This document shows positions 18,245 through 27,290 of a stretch of DNA of 64,000 nt, in pieces (position 1 is the stretch's first letter; every line of letters starts with the position of its first letter). The notes under the pieces are model-generated. The model did not search any database, was not told where the DNA came from, and worked only from the letters and a program-made list of their open reading frames with translations. Origin of the DNA: Flavobacterium caseinilyticum (GTDB lineage Bacteria > Bacteroidota > Bacteroidia > Flavobacteriales > Flavobacteriaceae); NCBI RefSeq assembly GCF_004349085.1, contig NZ_SMFM01000001.1, positions 744,001 through 808,000 of the forward strand, given 5' to 3'. A program made the position numbers and the translations under genes.

Positions 18245-20638
18245 TTAAAATTTATTTTTCACGGCATTGTAATCAATAAAATAGCGAATGCTCACTGAGA
18301 GTACATTGGTTAGGTCGCTATTAAAAATGCTTTTTAGATTTTTAGATAGGTCTTTTTCGACTACTGCGGCTCTTTCTAATCCATAGTTACGGTACAAAAT
18401 GGATATTTCACTTCCGGGTGCAAACCACCAAGAATACGATAAATCGAAGTTCCAAGAATTGAAATTTCTGTCTTTGTTTTGTGCGTAGCTAGTATTTGGA
18501 GTTAAATAACCGCTGTTTTGCAAGGTAAAGAATTCATGATTTTTAGAATACGACCAATAATAGCGAGCCGTTAAGTTAATAGTCATTTTATTGTTTAAGG
18601 AATATTTTCCAGTAAGATCGTTTTGAAGAATTTCTCGATTGCGTTCTGCAAATACAATTCCTGTATCATCAAAGGCAACCCATCCACGATCATTAATCAT
18701 TTTCGTGTATTCAGATGCGAACGCTAAAGAAAATTTGTCATTGAATCGGTATTTTGAACCTAAATAAAAGCCATAATTATTTCTACCACTCTCATTGTAT
18801 TTTGTAAATGCAGGTTGGATAATTAGTGTAAAAGGATTGTTGTCGTTTGAGGTGAAATTTAGAATAGTAATCATTTTTTCTGGAAGAAATACATATCTTC
18901 CATATTCACGTGGCTCGTAAAAATCGAATGTTTTGACGGGTGTTAATTCGAATAAAAGTTCTAAAGAATCATTCCCTAATGTTGTCGCCCTTATTTCTGT
19001 CCCAAAAGCACCAGTTTGCAATTTTTTAGACGTATTGTCCACTTCAAAATTTATATATTCATTTAATCTGAAAGTATTAAAAATTTTGGTTGGATTTACT
19101 ATTCTAAAGCTTGCGTGTCCGTAAGCATTGTGATAATTAGAATAAAAATTGATGCCTAAATCATTCACATCGTAGTTTTCAGAAAGATATTTTCCAGAAA
19201 AACCGTATCTATATTGCCCACTTGTTTTTTCAAAACCAATTTCTGTTTTAAATCCATCATAGTCTTCAATGGTATTGATGGAGCTGTATTTAAAGTCACC
19301 GTATAGATTATAGGTATTTGATTTTGTGTTTAAATCAAACAATACTGCCGCAACATTTGCATCTCTAAAATCTCCGTTTCTGGTAGTATTTGCATTGACA
19401 AAAGTCACAGAAGAGTTTTGATTAAAGCGTTGGTCCAGGACAAACATATTGTAATTTGTCAAAGGTTCAATGACTTCTTGTCTAGTGTCACCGGTGTCTT
19501 TGTTTAAAATAGTAGCTTTAGTTTTTTCAGTAACTGCATTCAAGAATCCAATTCCTAAACCTTTTTGAGTTCGACCAGATATTTTTATTGCATTCAGTAA
19601 ATTGACTGTACTAGGATAATTAGTTATTTCTTCGTTTGCTGCGGTTGCCGGCTCCGTGCTTGGAGCACCGCCGATTCTTCGCGAATAAAACAAACCTCCT
19701 TTGTTAAACAAATCCGTTCCTTCTGTAAAAAAAGGTCTGTTTTCTTCAAATCTTTGTTCAAAAGGCAATAGGTTTAAAATAGCATTGTCAAATTTTGTCT
19801 GTCCAAAATCAGGTACTAAAATAGCATCTAATGTAAAGGAGTCGTTTATTCCGTATTTTATATCTAATCCAGCTTTGAAAGTTCTGTCAGAGCCGATATC
19901 ACTTTGCTGATAGTAGGCGGATGTATATGGAATTATAAAAAGTCGGGTAGGAGTTTGTATTTTTTCAATTCCTTGAAGAATTCCTGCTTGTGGAATTACA
20001 GCGCCTATCTTAGTGTCAATTCTGTTCCACGTATATTTTTGTACATCACGTTTTATTTCTCTCATGAAATTTAAGCCCCAAGTTTGTTTATCGGCTTTCG
20101 AAAATCGCAAAGCAGCATAAGGAATTTTCATTTCCACAACCCATCCAAATTCAGTCAGCGTTACTTCACTGTCCCAAATAGCATCCCAACTAAAATCTTC
20201 ATAATCTTCCGTCGCTAAACAATCCATCTGTACCCCGGAGGCACTTACAAAAAACCGAAAATCTTGTTGTCCATCATTAAACCCGTTAATATAAACAGAA
20301 AAATGATCGGAAACTCCAAAAACGTCCCGATTGGTTAATTCTCTCTGAATTTTTTCTGGCTCGTTATCGTACAGCATGGCTGAAATGTAGATGGCATTAT
20401 TGTCGTACAAAACTTTAACTTCTGTTTTTTTGTCATTGCTGATGGGTTTTCCATTATCAGGTTCAAACATGATAAAATCCGTCGCAACAGAAGCAGATTC
20501 CCAGATTTGCTCATTTATCTTTCCATCTATTACTATGTTTTCTGAAATGGATTTTGCTTGTAATGTCTTTTTTTGACCAAAGGTGTTGATACTGCAAACA
20601 ATTAAAAAAAGTAATGATAAATGAATATGTTTTGCCAT
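18245..20638 (-). CDS. DUF5916 family protein with N-terminal CBM9-like domain (copy 1)
   Basis: Exported protein of 797 residues, with signal peptide MAKHIHLSLLFLIVCSINTFGQ. The domain layout is the same as the neighbour at 15698-18115: CBM9-like region (IVIDGKINEQIWESA, VLYDNNAIYISAMLYD, WVVEMKIPYAALRFS) then a beta-strand-rich DUF5916 barrel. The two share long near-identical stretches, such as LDIKYGINDSFTLDA and RPFFTEGTDLFNKGG, so they arose by tandem duplication and then diverged. The C-termini both end in SVRYFIDYN-type or SIRYFIDYN-type strands with VKN, a probable barrel closure. The substrate is not known. Two TAnnTTTG-type boxes lie just upstream at 20659-20675. Confidence 0.82.
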   Translation of the reverse strand: MAKHIHLSLLFLIVCSINTFGQKKTLQAKSISENIVIDGKINEQIWESASVATDFIMFEPDNGKPISNDKKTEVKVLYDNNAIYISAMLYDNEPEKIQRELTNRDVFGVSDHFSVYINGFNDGQQDFRFFVSASGVQMDCLATEDYEDFSWDAIWDSEVTLTEFGWVVEMKIPYAALRFSKADKQTWGLNFMREIKRDVQKYTWNRIDTKIGAVIPQAGILQGIEKIQTPTRLFIIPYTSAYYQQSDIGSDRTFKAGLDIKYGINDSFTLDAILVPDFGQTKFDNAILNLLPFEQRFEENRPFFTEGTDLFNKGGLFYSRRIGGAPSTEPATAANEEITNYPSTVNLLNAIKISGRTQKGLGIGFLNAVTEKTKATILNKDTGDTRQEVIEPLTNYNMFVLDQRFNQNSSVTFVNANTTRNGDFRDANVAAVLFDLNTKSNTYNLYGDFKYSSINTIEDYDGFKTEIGFEKTSGQYRYGFSGKYLSENYDVNDLGINFYSNYHNAYGHASFRIVNPTKIFNTFRLNEYINFEVDNTSKKLQTGAFGTEIRATTLGNDSLELLFELTPVKTFDFYEPREYGRYVFLPEKMITILNFTSNDNNPFTLIIQPAFTKYNESGRNNYGFYLGSKYRFNDKFSLAFASEYTKMINDRGWVAFDDTGIVFAERNREILQNDLTGKYSLNNKMTINLTARYYWSYSKNHEFFTLQNSGYLTPNTSYAQNKDRNFNSWNFDLSYSWWFAPGSEISILYRNYGLERAAVVEKDLSKNLKSIFNSDLTNVLSVSIRYFIDYNAVKNKF

Positions 20639-20759
20639 GAATTAGTATTGTATATGGACAAAAATAACAAAAATAGTAGATAATGTATTTTTATTTTGAT
20701 GTAGTTAAACAATTTTTTGTAAAATATTTTGTTATATTAAAATTAAAGTTTTCATAATT

Positions 20760-20792
20760 TTTGTTTTCGCGGTACTTTAATGTGTACGTTTG
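20760..20792 (+). promoter_or_regulatory. Promoter of the YkuD-type transpeptidase gene
   Basis: TTTG at 20760-20763 and TACGTTTG at 20785-20792, spacer 21, both matching consensus. Transcription would begin near 20796, about 30 bases before the ATG. Confidence 0.7.
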
Positions 20793-20826
20793 CAACCCGA
20801 TTTAATCTATAACTTAAAGACAACCA

Positions 20827-21549
20827 ATGATTTATACGATACTTCCTACCATTTTGTTTATGCTTGCTTCTTTATCACCAAATAAAGCAAGTCTTTCTGA
20901 GCCAAAGATTATTAAATCAGCAGTTTATGCCAAAACGATAGAATCAAGCGTTGAAGCCAAAATTAACATGGCATATCGCAATCTACATTCGGACAAATTT
21001 GCTTTGCCAAAACTTGAAAGCTTTGCTGTCGCCCTTAAAGGTTATTATTCGCTAAAAGAAAAAGGCTTAATTAAGAAGGATATCTTGACTTTAGTTGATT
21101 TCAGTTTATCCTCTAATACTAAAAGGCTGTGGGTTATTGATTTAGTAACAGGTGATGTATTATTTCATTCTCTTGTTGCTCACGGAAGAAATACAGGCGA
21201 AGAATATGCTAGTAATTTTTCAAACTCAGCAGAATCCTTTAAAAGTAGTTTAGGATTTTATTCTACAGGTGAAATTTATAGTGGTAAACATGGAATGTCA
21301 CTAAGACTGGACGGTTTAGAAAAAGGAGTGAATGACAATGCAAGAGCAAGAGGTGTAGTGATGCATGCAGCTGATTATGTTTCTAATTCTTTTATCAAAA
21401 ACCATAGCAGACTGGGAAGAAGTCAAGGTTGTCCAGCTGTACCAGCAGAATTATCAAAGGAAATTATCAATACAATAAAAAACAAATCGTGCTTCTTTAT
21501 TTATCATCCGTCAAGAGCTTCGAAATTTGGAACTAAATCAATTTCTTAG
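20827..21549 (+). CDS. Exported murein L,D-transpeptidase catalytic domain protein (YkuD_2 type)
   Basis: Protein of 240 residues with a short N-terminal signal sequence (about 1-21). It belongs to the murein L,D-transpeptidase catalytic domain family: the conserved VVMHAADYVS (His180) and the catalytic cysteine motif RSQGCPAVP (Cys202) are both present, with FYSTGEIYSGKHGMSLRLDG between. The fold cleaves and reconnects peptidoglycan stem peptides at meso-DAP, but members of this subfamily are mostly uncharacterised. The 3' end overlaps the convergent YcbB-like gene by 12 bases, so both genes of the pair act on the same polymer and share their last codons. Confidence 0.85.
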   Translation: MIYTILPTILFMLASLSPNKASLSEPKIIKSAVYAKTIESSVEAKINMAYRNLHSDKFALPKLESFAVALKGYYSLKEKGLIKKDILTLVDFSLSSNTKRLWVIDLVTGDVLFHSLVAHGRNTGEEYASNFSNSAESFKSSLGFYSTGEIYSGKHGMSLRLDGLEKGVNDNARARGVVMHAADYVSNSFIKNHSRLGRSQGCPAVPAELSKEIINTIKNKSCFFIYHPSRASKFGTKSIS

Positions 21550-23124
21550 TTTGCTGTAAAGATTTGCATCGAGATTATAGATATCATCTCTAAAAATCAA
21601 TTTGTCCTTTTCGCTCCAAGCGGTCCAATATAAGATATGTAATGAAATGTCTTTGTTGATTTTGACAAATTTTGTTTTTTCATTTTGTAACGTTTCTGTG
21701 ATTTTTTCCAAATTCCAATTTACACTATCGTTTAGTACATATTCTGTCAATTCTAAAGGGTTGTCTACTCTGACGCAACCTGAACTTAACGAACGGTCTA
21801 TTTTATCGAAATAATCCCTGTGATTGGTGTCGTGTAGATATACAGAGAAACGGTTCGGAAAAATGATTTTCACCATTCCTAACGAATTAAAAGTACCCGG
21901 ACTTTGCACGTATCGATACGTTTTTGCCTGCGATAACTGCCATTCGTAAGGACTTACTATTCTTCCATTGCTGTCATAAACCTTAATGTTTGATTGACTC
22001 AAATAACGTCGATTTTTTAAAATAGCGGGTATCACATCTTCTCTTAATATAGTCGGAGGAACCGTCCATGTTGGATTAAACACTACTTGCGTTAATTTTG
22101 AACTTAGTATTGGTGTTTTTCTTTTAGCTCTTCCAACGATTACTCTATGCGTTCTCAGCGTATCTTTATTCTTAACCAGCGTCAATTTGTAATCAGGAAT
22201 ATTAATAATTACATATTCATTTCCCATTTCTTTAGGATACCATTTCCAGCGTTCCAGATTGGCAATGATTTGCTGAATTCGCTGTTCTTTTGAAAAATTT
22301 AGCGAAGCAATTGTGCCTTCTCTGATAATCCCGTCAGGGGCTAAACCATGGCGAATTTGAAACTTTTTCACTGCAAGAACCATTTCTTTGTCATACACCG
22401 GGGTCAAACTGTCAGTGGGTTGTAAGTCTTTCCAAAAGATTAATCGCTTTTTGATCTCAGTTATAGCGGCTGTGGAATCATTTGGGGAAAATTCCCGACC
22501 AAATTTTAAATTTTTAAAGTTGTCTTTGGGGAAAGTATTAATAAGTTTAAGCGCTTTTTTTAATCTTTGGTAAACAATATGATTGGGTTTTAATTGTTCG
22601 ATTTTAAATAACAGCGAGTCGGTGCTTAATAATTGGGCAACTGTTTTATTTATATCAATTTGATTTTCTTTTAAATCCCAGTTTTTATATAATTTCCGTG
22701 GGTCAAGTTTTCCGTTGGTAAGATGTGAAATGTATTTCTGCAAGCTGGAGGTCAATAATACATCATATTTTGCCAGAGCCAAAGAGTCAAGAGTGTTTAG
22801 TTTTTTTTCTAAATCCAACAATGTTTTTACTTTATAATCTTCGGGATTTAATCCCTCTTCATCGGATTTTAGAAGTTCTTCCAGAATTATTTTTCTTTTT
22901 TTTTGGGATTGCCAAACGGTTCTATATTCAGTTGACTTGTAAAAGCTAGTAAGGATTTTGTCGTTGAAAGAAATTAATAATGTAGAGTCGATAGCAGTTG
23001 GTTTGCCTTCAGGTTCGATACGCGGTTTTAAAATCTCTTTTCTCAAGATTACCGCGCTTTCAAGCTCCTGTTTTTTACAGCTGATTAAAGTTAATAAGAA
23101 CAAGATTATAAGTAAGTTATTCAT
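21538..23124 (-). CDS. YcbB-like L,D-transpeptidase lipoprotein
   Basis: Probable lipoprotein of 528 residues, taking the start at 23122-23124: MNNLLIILFLLTLISC ends in a lipobox cysteine at residue 16. Order of domains: a helical scaffold (about 70-245), a peptidoglycan-binding motif (MVLAVKKFQIRHGLAPDG, about 255-275), and a YkuD catalytic domain from about 300 with VYLHDTNHRDYFD and SLSSGCVRVDNP (nucleophile Cys450). This is the YcbB/LdtD architecture, an enzyme that makes 3-3 crosslinks. The start overlaps the upstream GNAT gene by 8 bases, so the two are co-transcribed. The 3' end overlaps the convergent transpeptidase gene. Confidence 0.88.
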   Translation of the reverse strand: MNNLLIILFLLTLISCKKQELESAVILRKEILKPRIEPEGKPTAIDSTLLISFNDKILTSFYKSTEYRTVWQSQKKRKIILEELLKSDEEGLNPEDYKVKTLLDLEKKLNTLDSLALAKYDVLLTSSLQKYISHLTNGKLDPRKLYKNWDLKENQIDINKTVAQLLSTDSLLFKIEQLKPNHIVYQRLKKALKLINTFPKDNFKNLKFGREFSPNDSTAAITEIKKRLIFWKDLQPTDSLTPVYDKEMVLAVKKFQIRHGLAPDGIIREGTIASLNFSKEQRIQQIIANLERWKWYPKEMGNEYVIINIPDYKLTLVKNKDTLRTHRVIVGRAKRKTPILSSKLTQVVFNPTWTVPPTILREDVIPAILKNRRYLSQSNIKVYDSNGRIVSPYEWQLSQAKTYRYVQSPGTFNSLGMVKIIFPNRFSVYLHDTNHRDYFDKIDRSLSSGCVRVDNPLELTEYVLNDSVNWNLEKITETLQNEKTKFVKINKDISLHILYWTAWSEKDKLIFRDDIYNLDANLYSKLRN

Positions 23125-23563
23125 TAGAAATTTCTTTAAACATGACGATATGTTTCCCCACATTTTTAATTTCAAAGGGCAATCCTTTAACTTGATATCC
23201 CATTTTTTGATAAAAGCCAATAGCTGCTTCACGGGCATTGAACCAAATTAAATTCGCATTTTGATCACGACAATATTTTTCGGAATTCATAATAAGTTTT
23301 TCGCCAAAACCCTTCTTTTGATGTTGTTTTAAAACTGCCATTCCGCGAATTTGAAACTGTTTTTTAGAGGTGAATAAATCATTTTTAGCCTCAAACAGTG
23401 ATATCACTCCGAGTAGATTTTTAGCTTCAAATAGGCCAAAATGAACTGTCGTTTCTAAAGTATCCCCTTCAAAATGACAACTCTCTATGGGTTTTTCGGA
23501 TCGAAGAACAGGATGACGCACGATAAATGTGTCTAAAGCTGCTATTTGTTTAATATTTTGCAT
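23117..23563 (-). CDS. GNAT family N-acetyltransferase
   Basis: Single-domain acetyltransferase of 148 residues. Seen: the acetyl-CoA-binding region IRGMAVLKQHQKKGFGEKLI (motif A, Q/R-x-x-G-x-G/A form as QKKGFG) and the C-terminal AREAAIGFYQKMGYQVKG strand. The substrate is unknown. Its stop lies 8 bases inside the start region of the YcbB-like gene, implying translational coupling; a role in wall metabolism is possible but not shown. Confidence 0.82.
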   Translation of the reverse strand: MQNIKQIAALDTFIVRHPVLRSEKPIESCHFEGDTLETTVHFGLFEAKNLLGVISLFEAKNDLFTSKKQFQIRGMAVLKQHQKKGFGEKLIMNSEKYCRDQNANLIWFNAREAAIGFYQKMGYQVKGLPFEIKNVGKHIVMFKEISNE

Positions 23564-23690
23564 TGATTTTTTTAATTATTTTTTCAGCACTATAAAGGTA
23601 TAATATTTTCATATTAAATTCTTTATGATTTGATTACCCTTTACTGAAACTGGTCTTCGGGCAACTTTGAGACTTTTTTAATAAAAAAAC

Positions 23691-23722
23691 TTGCATTCAA
23701 GCAAACTAATTAATTATATTTG
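23691..23722 (+). promoter_or_regulatory. Promoter of the tRNA-Gly pair
   Basis: TTG at 23691-23693 and TATATTTG at 23715-23722 with 21 bases between them, matching the Bacteroidota consensus. The predicted transcript starts a few bases before the first tRNA at 23736. Confidence 0.7.
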
Positions 23723-23735
23723 CACCGTTGTTAAT

Positions 23736-23808
<73 letters not shown>

Positions 23809-23853
23809 CTAAATTTCAAAAGTTTAGTTGAAATTTTATTTTACTGTTATTAT

Positions 23854-23926
<73 letters not shown>

Positions 23927-23928
23927 CC

Positions 23929-23963
23929 AAAAACCTCAAACTTTTGTTTGAGGTTTTTTTTAT
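23929..23963 (+). terminator. Terminator of the tRNA-Gly transcript
   Basis: Perfect stem AAACCTCAAAC / GTTTGAGGTTT with a TTTT loop, followed by a run of T. It can also act for the convergent pepE gene, which stops 5 bases beyond. Confidence 0.9.
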
Positions 23964-23967
23964 TTAA

Positions 23968-24675
23968 TTATTTTAGGAAACTTAAATCAGTTCCAGTCGC
24001 TATTTCTTCCGGTGTTTGATCTTTTCTAAACAATCTCGCGGTCAGATCGCCTTTTAAAGTAATTTTATCGCCTTTTACATCCAACCAACTTCCTTCTCTC
24101 AATCCTAAAACAGGAACGGAATTAAAAGCATGATATTCCATTATTCTGGTTTCGCGTGTTTCGCCCATATGTTTTGATGTAAGATCGGGATCCAAATAAT
24201 GGGGATTCAAATTAAATGGAACTGCTCCCAGAGTCTGAAAACTCGGAGGATACACAATCGGCATATCATTAGTAGTTTGCATGGTAAGGCCGCAAATATT
24301 ACTTCCAGCACTGGTGCCTAAATACGGAGTTCCGCTTTTTATTACTTCTGAAAGGATGCCCATTACATTTTTTTTGTGCAATTGAGACACTAATACAAAA
24401 GTATTTCCGCCTCCGGTAAAAATCGCTTCCGCATTTTTTATGGCTAGTGCAGCATCGTCAAATTCATGAATACCCTTGACTACTTTGTTCATTTTGGCAA
24501 AAGCCAGTGCAACTATAGCGGTATATTCTTCATGAGATATACCGCCTGGTCTTGCGTATGGAATAAAAAGAATTGTAGAACAGTTTTGAAAATGTATTTC
24601 AAGTTCCGGTAATAAATACTGCAGGTAATTCTCGTTTGCAAGCGTAGAAGTACTTGCTATTAGTATGTTTTTCAT
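23968..24675 (-). CDS. pepE: Dipeptidase E (alpha-aspartyl dipeptidase, S51)
   Basis: Cytoplasmic serine peptidase that hydrolyses dipeptides with N-terminal aspartate. Length 235, close to the family norm of about 230. The triad is visible at positions that match the E. coli enzyme with an offset of two: Ser122 in GTSAGSN, Asp137 in TTNDMPIVYP and His159 in NLNPHYLDPD. The conserved IFTGGGNTF loop is also present. It is monocistronic, ending head-on into the tRNA-Gly terminator. Confidence 0.93.
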   Translation of the reverse strand: MKNILIASTSTLANENYLQYLLPELEIHFQNCSTILFIPYARPGGISHEEYTAIVALAFAKMNKVVKGIHEFDDAALAIKNAEAIFTGGGNTFVLVSQLHKKNVMGILSEVIKSGTPYLGTSAGSNICGLTMQTTNDMPIVYPPSFQTLGAVPFNLNPHYLDPDLTSKHMGETRETRIMEYHAFNSVPVLGLREGSWLDVKGDKITLKGDLTARLFRKDQTPEEIATGTDLSFLK

Positions 24676-24813
24676 TTTAATAATTTGTGTTAAAGGTATT
24701 GAATCAGTCTTTTTTATTAAATTATAATTAACATTTTTTTACCAATTCATTAGTAAATAATTTGGAACGCCTTAAGATACTTTTACTGAGTGTAAATATA
24801 TACTTTCAAAGAG

Positions 24814-25569
24814 ATGATTAGAGTTGTTTATTTATTTTTAGCTTTAGTCGCATCGAATGTTTTTTCGCAAGAAATGGCTAGGGTACAATTGAAAGGTAAA
24901 TTGACAGCTGATGTTGCAGTTTTGGAGGGAATCTATGTCATTAATAAAGTAACGTCGCAAGCCTCAGTTTCTGATAAAAACGGAAAATTTTCTATTTTAG
25001 CCAAAGTTGGTGATACATTGATTTTTAGTGAAAGACAGTATGAGGAGGTGAAAATTGTTGTAATCCAAGGCCATTTCGATCAAGAAACCCTTATTGTAAA
25101 AATGACACCGGTAGTAAACAGATTGCGGGAAGTGATTGTTCGAAATGGAATCAATGCCGTTTCAATGGGAATCATTCCAAAAGGACAAAAATCTTATACT
25201 CCGGCAGAGCGCAGATTAAATACGGCTACTAATCTTAATGCTTCCGCAAATGCCGGCAGTATGATGGGAGGCTCTATATCTGCAGATCCACTATTGAATT
25301 GGTTTTCGGGGAGAACAAAGATGTTGAAAAAAGAAGTTGCTGTTGAAAAGAAAGAGACTTATTTGAGACAATTGGAACACATGTACACAATTGATTTTTT
25401 TGTCAATAAATTGAAAATCCCAACGGAATATGTCAAAGGCTTTGAGTATTATGTTGTTGAAAATGAATATTTCGTCTCGATTTTAAAGTCTAAAAATCTC
25501 CCAATGACCACTTTTTTGATAACAGAATTAGCGACTAAATACAAAGAAATAATAGCCATTGAAAATTAA
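24814..25569 (+). CDS. Exported carboxypeptidase-regulatory-like domain protein, paralogue 1
   Basis: 251 residues. Signal peptide at 1-18 (MIRVVYLFLALVASNVFSQ). Residues about 23-105 form a CarboxypepD_reg-like beta sandwich (KLTADVAVLEGIYVINK, SVSDKNGKFSILAKVGDTLIFS), the module that precedes the plug in SusC-type receptors, here without plug or barrel. Then comes a motif shared with paralogue 2, GIIPKGQKSYTPAERRLNTA at about 126, and a helical C-terminal domain (about 170-250) with KKEVAVEKKETYLRQLEHM. Function unknown. It is the first of three related genes; its stop overlaps the start of paralogue 2. Confidence 0.75.
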   Translation: MIRVVYLFLALVASNVFSQEMARVQLKGKLTADVAVLEGIYVINKVTSQASVSDKNGKFSILAKVGDTLIFSERQYEEVKIVVIQGHFDQETLIVKMTPVVNRLREVIVRNGINAVSMGIIPKGQKSYTPAERRLNTATNLNASANAGSMMGGSISADPLLNWFSGRTKMLKKEVAVEKKETYLRQLEHMYTIDFFVNKLKIPTEYVKGFEYYVVENEYFVSILKSKNLPMTTFLITELATKYKEIIAIEN

Positions 25570-26290
25570 AATTATACTACAGTTAATGCTTATCTTATTA
25601 GTGCAAATTGCTTTTGGGCAAATAGAAAAGGTAAAGGAAATTCGGGGACAAATCCACACTGCCGACTCTGTGTCAGTTGATCGCATTAATATTGTAAATG
25701 TCTCCACACAAAAAGCGACTGTTTCAGATGCCGACGGATTTTTTGAAATAGCGGTAAAAGAAGGGGATGTTTTACTATTCAGTGCAGTCAATCTGGAAAG
25801 TCTGCGCAGGAAAATTACTGCGGAGGATTTAATAGAATCTGTATTAAAAGTGATTTTGGCTCCAAAAAGTATTGTTCTGAAGGAAGTGGTTGTGAGTGAG
25901 TCTACTATTACTGCGGAAAGTGCAGGAATTATTCCTTATGGCCAAAAAAAATACACTCCTGCGGAAAGGAAATTGTACACTGCTACTTCGGGTGGAGGAA
26001 TTGACGGATTGCTCAATACCATTTCCGGACGCAAAGCCATGCTGAAAAAAGAAATAGTAATTGAAAAAAAACAGCAATTGTTGGCAAGAATTGATGTGCT
26101 GTTTGAAGAGAAGTATTACTTGGAAACGCTAAAGATACCCCTCGATTACATTAAAGGATTTCAATATTATTGTGTTGATGATGCTAGTTTTGCTGCTGCG
26201 GTACGATCCAAAAATAAAACGTTGATTATGTATTTAATCGTTCAACTTGCCGAGAAATTTAACGAAATAATAGCTCTTGAAAACAAATAG
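25559..26290 (+). CDS. Exported carboxypeptidase-regulatory-like domain protein, paralogue 2
   Basis: 243 residues beginning with a TTG codon at 25559-25561 that lies inside the last codons of paralogue 1. I prefer it over the in-frame ATG at 25586 because it keeps the Lys residues of the signal peptide (KIKIILQLMLILLVQIAFGQ). Same layout as its neighbour: beta-sandwich domain (HTADSVSVDRINIVNVS, ATVSDADGFFEIAVKEGD), the motif GIIPYGQKKYTPAERKLYTA, and a C-terminal domain with SGRKAMLKKEIVIEKK. The 11-base overlap implies coupled translation. Unknown function. Confidence 0.75.
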   Translation: MKIKIILQLMLILLVQIAFGQIEKVKEIRGQIHTADSVSVDRINIVNVSTQKATVSDADGFFEIAVKEGDVLLFSAVNLESLRRKITAEDLIESVLKVILAPKSIVLKEVVVSESTITAESAGIIPYGQKKYTPAERKLYTATSGGGIDGLLNTISGRKAMLKKEIVIEKKQQLLARIDVLFEEKYYLETLKIPLDYIKGFQYYCVDDASFAAAVRSKNKTLIMYLIVQLAEKFNEIIALENK

Positions 26291-26534
26291 AATTTTGTTA
26301 AACAACAAATAAAATGTGGAGATGAGGCAAAATTAGATTTCATTCTATAATTGTAAATGGAATAAATTTCTTAAATTTAGTACATTTAAAAACGCCTTTT
26401 GCATATCTTGAAAAAGCACTTCTACTTTAGCGAAAGCCAATGGTCTAAACGGTTTATAGCGTATTAAACGAAAAGTGCCGAAAATGGTTAAAGTTGATGT
26501 TTTCAATTTCTAATATTTATAATACAACTTCAAA

Positions 26535-27290
26535 ATGAAAACTAAAATAATAATTCTATGTTTAATTTTCTTTAGCCAATTTTCTTTTGGTCAAAATGAA
26601 AATCGGAAGTCATTACATGGCCAATTTATAAATGAAGCCACAGTTGTAGATAATGGTTATGTTGTTAATTTAAATTCAAAAAAAAGAACCTTTATAAGTA
26701 CTCAGGGGTTTTTTGATATTTTGGCGAAAGCCAAAGACACGCTACTGGTTTCAAGTCCTTCTTTTAAGTCAAAAAAAATTGTGATTCAAGACAATGATTT
26801 TTCAAAACCATTGTATGTGGTAAGTTTAGAAACACAAACGACACTATTAAAAGAAGTGATCGTGAAACGAAAAACAGAAATAAAACCGGCAATTGGAAGT
26901 TCACAACGAATTGTAGACACGCAATTTTTTGATGATGAGAAATCCTCACCGATTAACAGAACCATGCCTTCAGACGGAACCATAGAAAATGGAATGGATT
27001 TTGTTAGAATGTATAAAATGGTTTCAAAACTGTTTAAGAGTGAGTCAGCAGAAAAAGCGAGTTCAGGTCCCGAAGCAAATTTCTCAGAAGTGGTTTCAAA
27101 AGGAATTGACAGCTATTTTTTTACCAATACCTTGAATTTGAAAAAGGAACAAATCGGACTATTTTTGCAATATTGCGAAAATGATCCAAAATCAAAAAAT
27201 CTTCTGAAACAAGAAGACGAATTTTTACTTATTGATTTTTTAATCACCAAGAACGAAGAATTTAAAAGAATTACTACATTACAAAAATGA
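26535..27290 (+). CDS. Exported carboxypeptidase-regulatory-like domain protein, paralogue 3 (divergent)
   Basis: 251 residues with signal peptide MKTKIIILCLIFFSQFSFGQ. The N-terminal beta-sandwich region resembles the two preceding proteins (LHGQFINEATVVDNGYVVNL, FISTQGFFDILAKAKDTLLV, then TTLLKEVIVKRKTE). It lacks their GIIPxGQKxYTPAER motif; the central region is Ser- and Glu-rich. The C-terminal helical part keeps the LxLKxEQxxxFLQYCEND-like spacing. Its last 4 bases overlap the start of the DUF6702 gene (ATGA). The 244-base gap before it holds no ORF or clear promoter. Confidence 0.65.
   Translation: MKTKIIILCLIFFSQFSFGQNENRKSLHGQFINEATVVDNGYVVNLNSKKRTFISTQGFFDILAKAKDTLLVSSPSFKSKKIVIQDNDFSKPLYVVSLETQTTLLKEVIVKRKTEIKPAIGSSQRIVDTQFFDDEKSSPINRTMPSDGTIENGMDFVRMYKMVSKLFKSESAEKASSGPEANFSEVVSKGIDSYFFTNTLNLKKEQIGLFLQYCENDPKSKNLLKQEDEFLLIDFLITKNEEFKRITTLQK

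Noticed and set aside
23125..23238. N-terminal extension of the YcbB-like transpeptidase
   Set aside because: It overlaps the GNAT gene in another frame and would destroy the lipoprotein signal.
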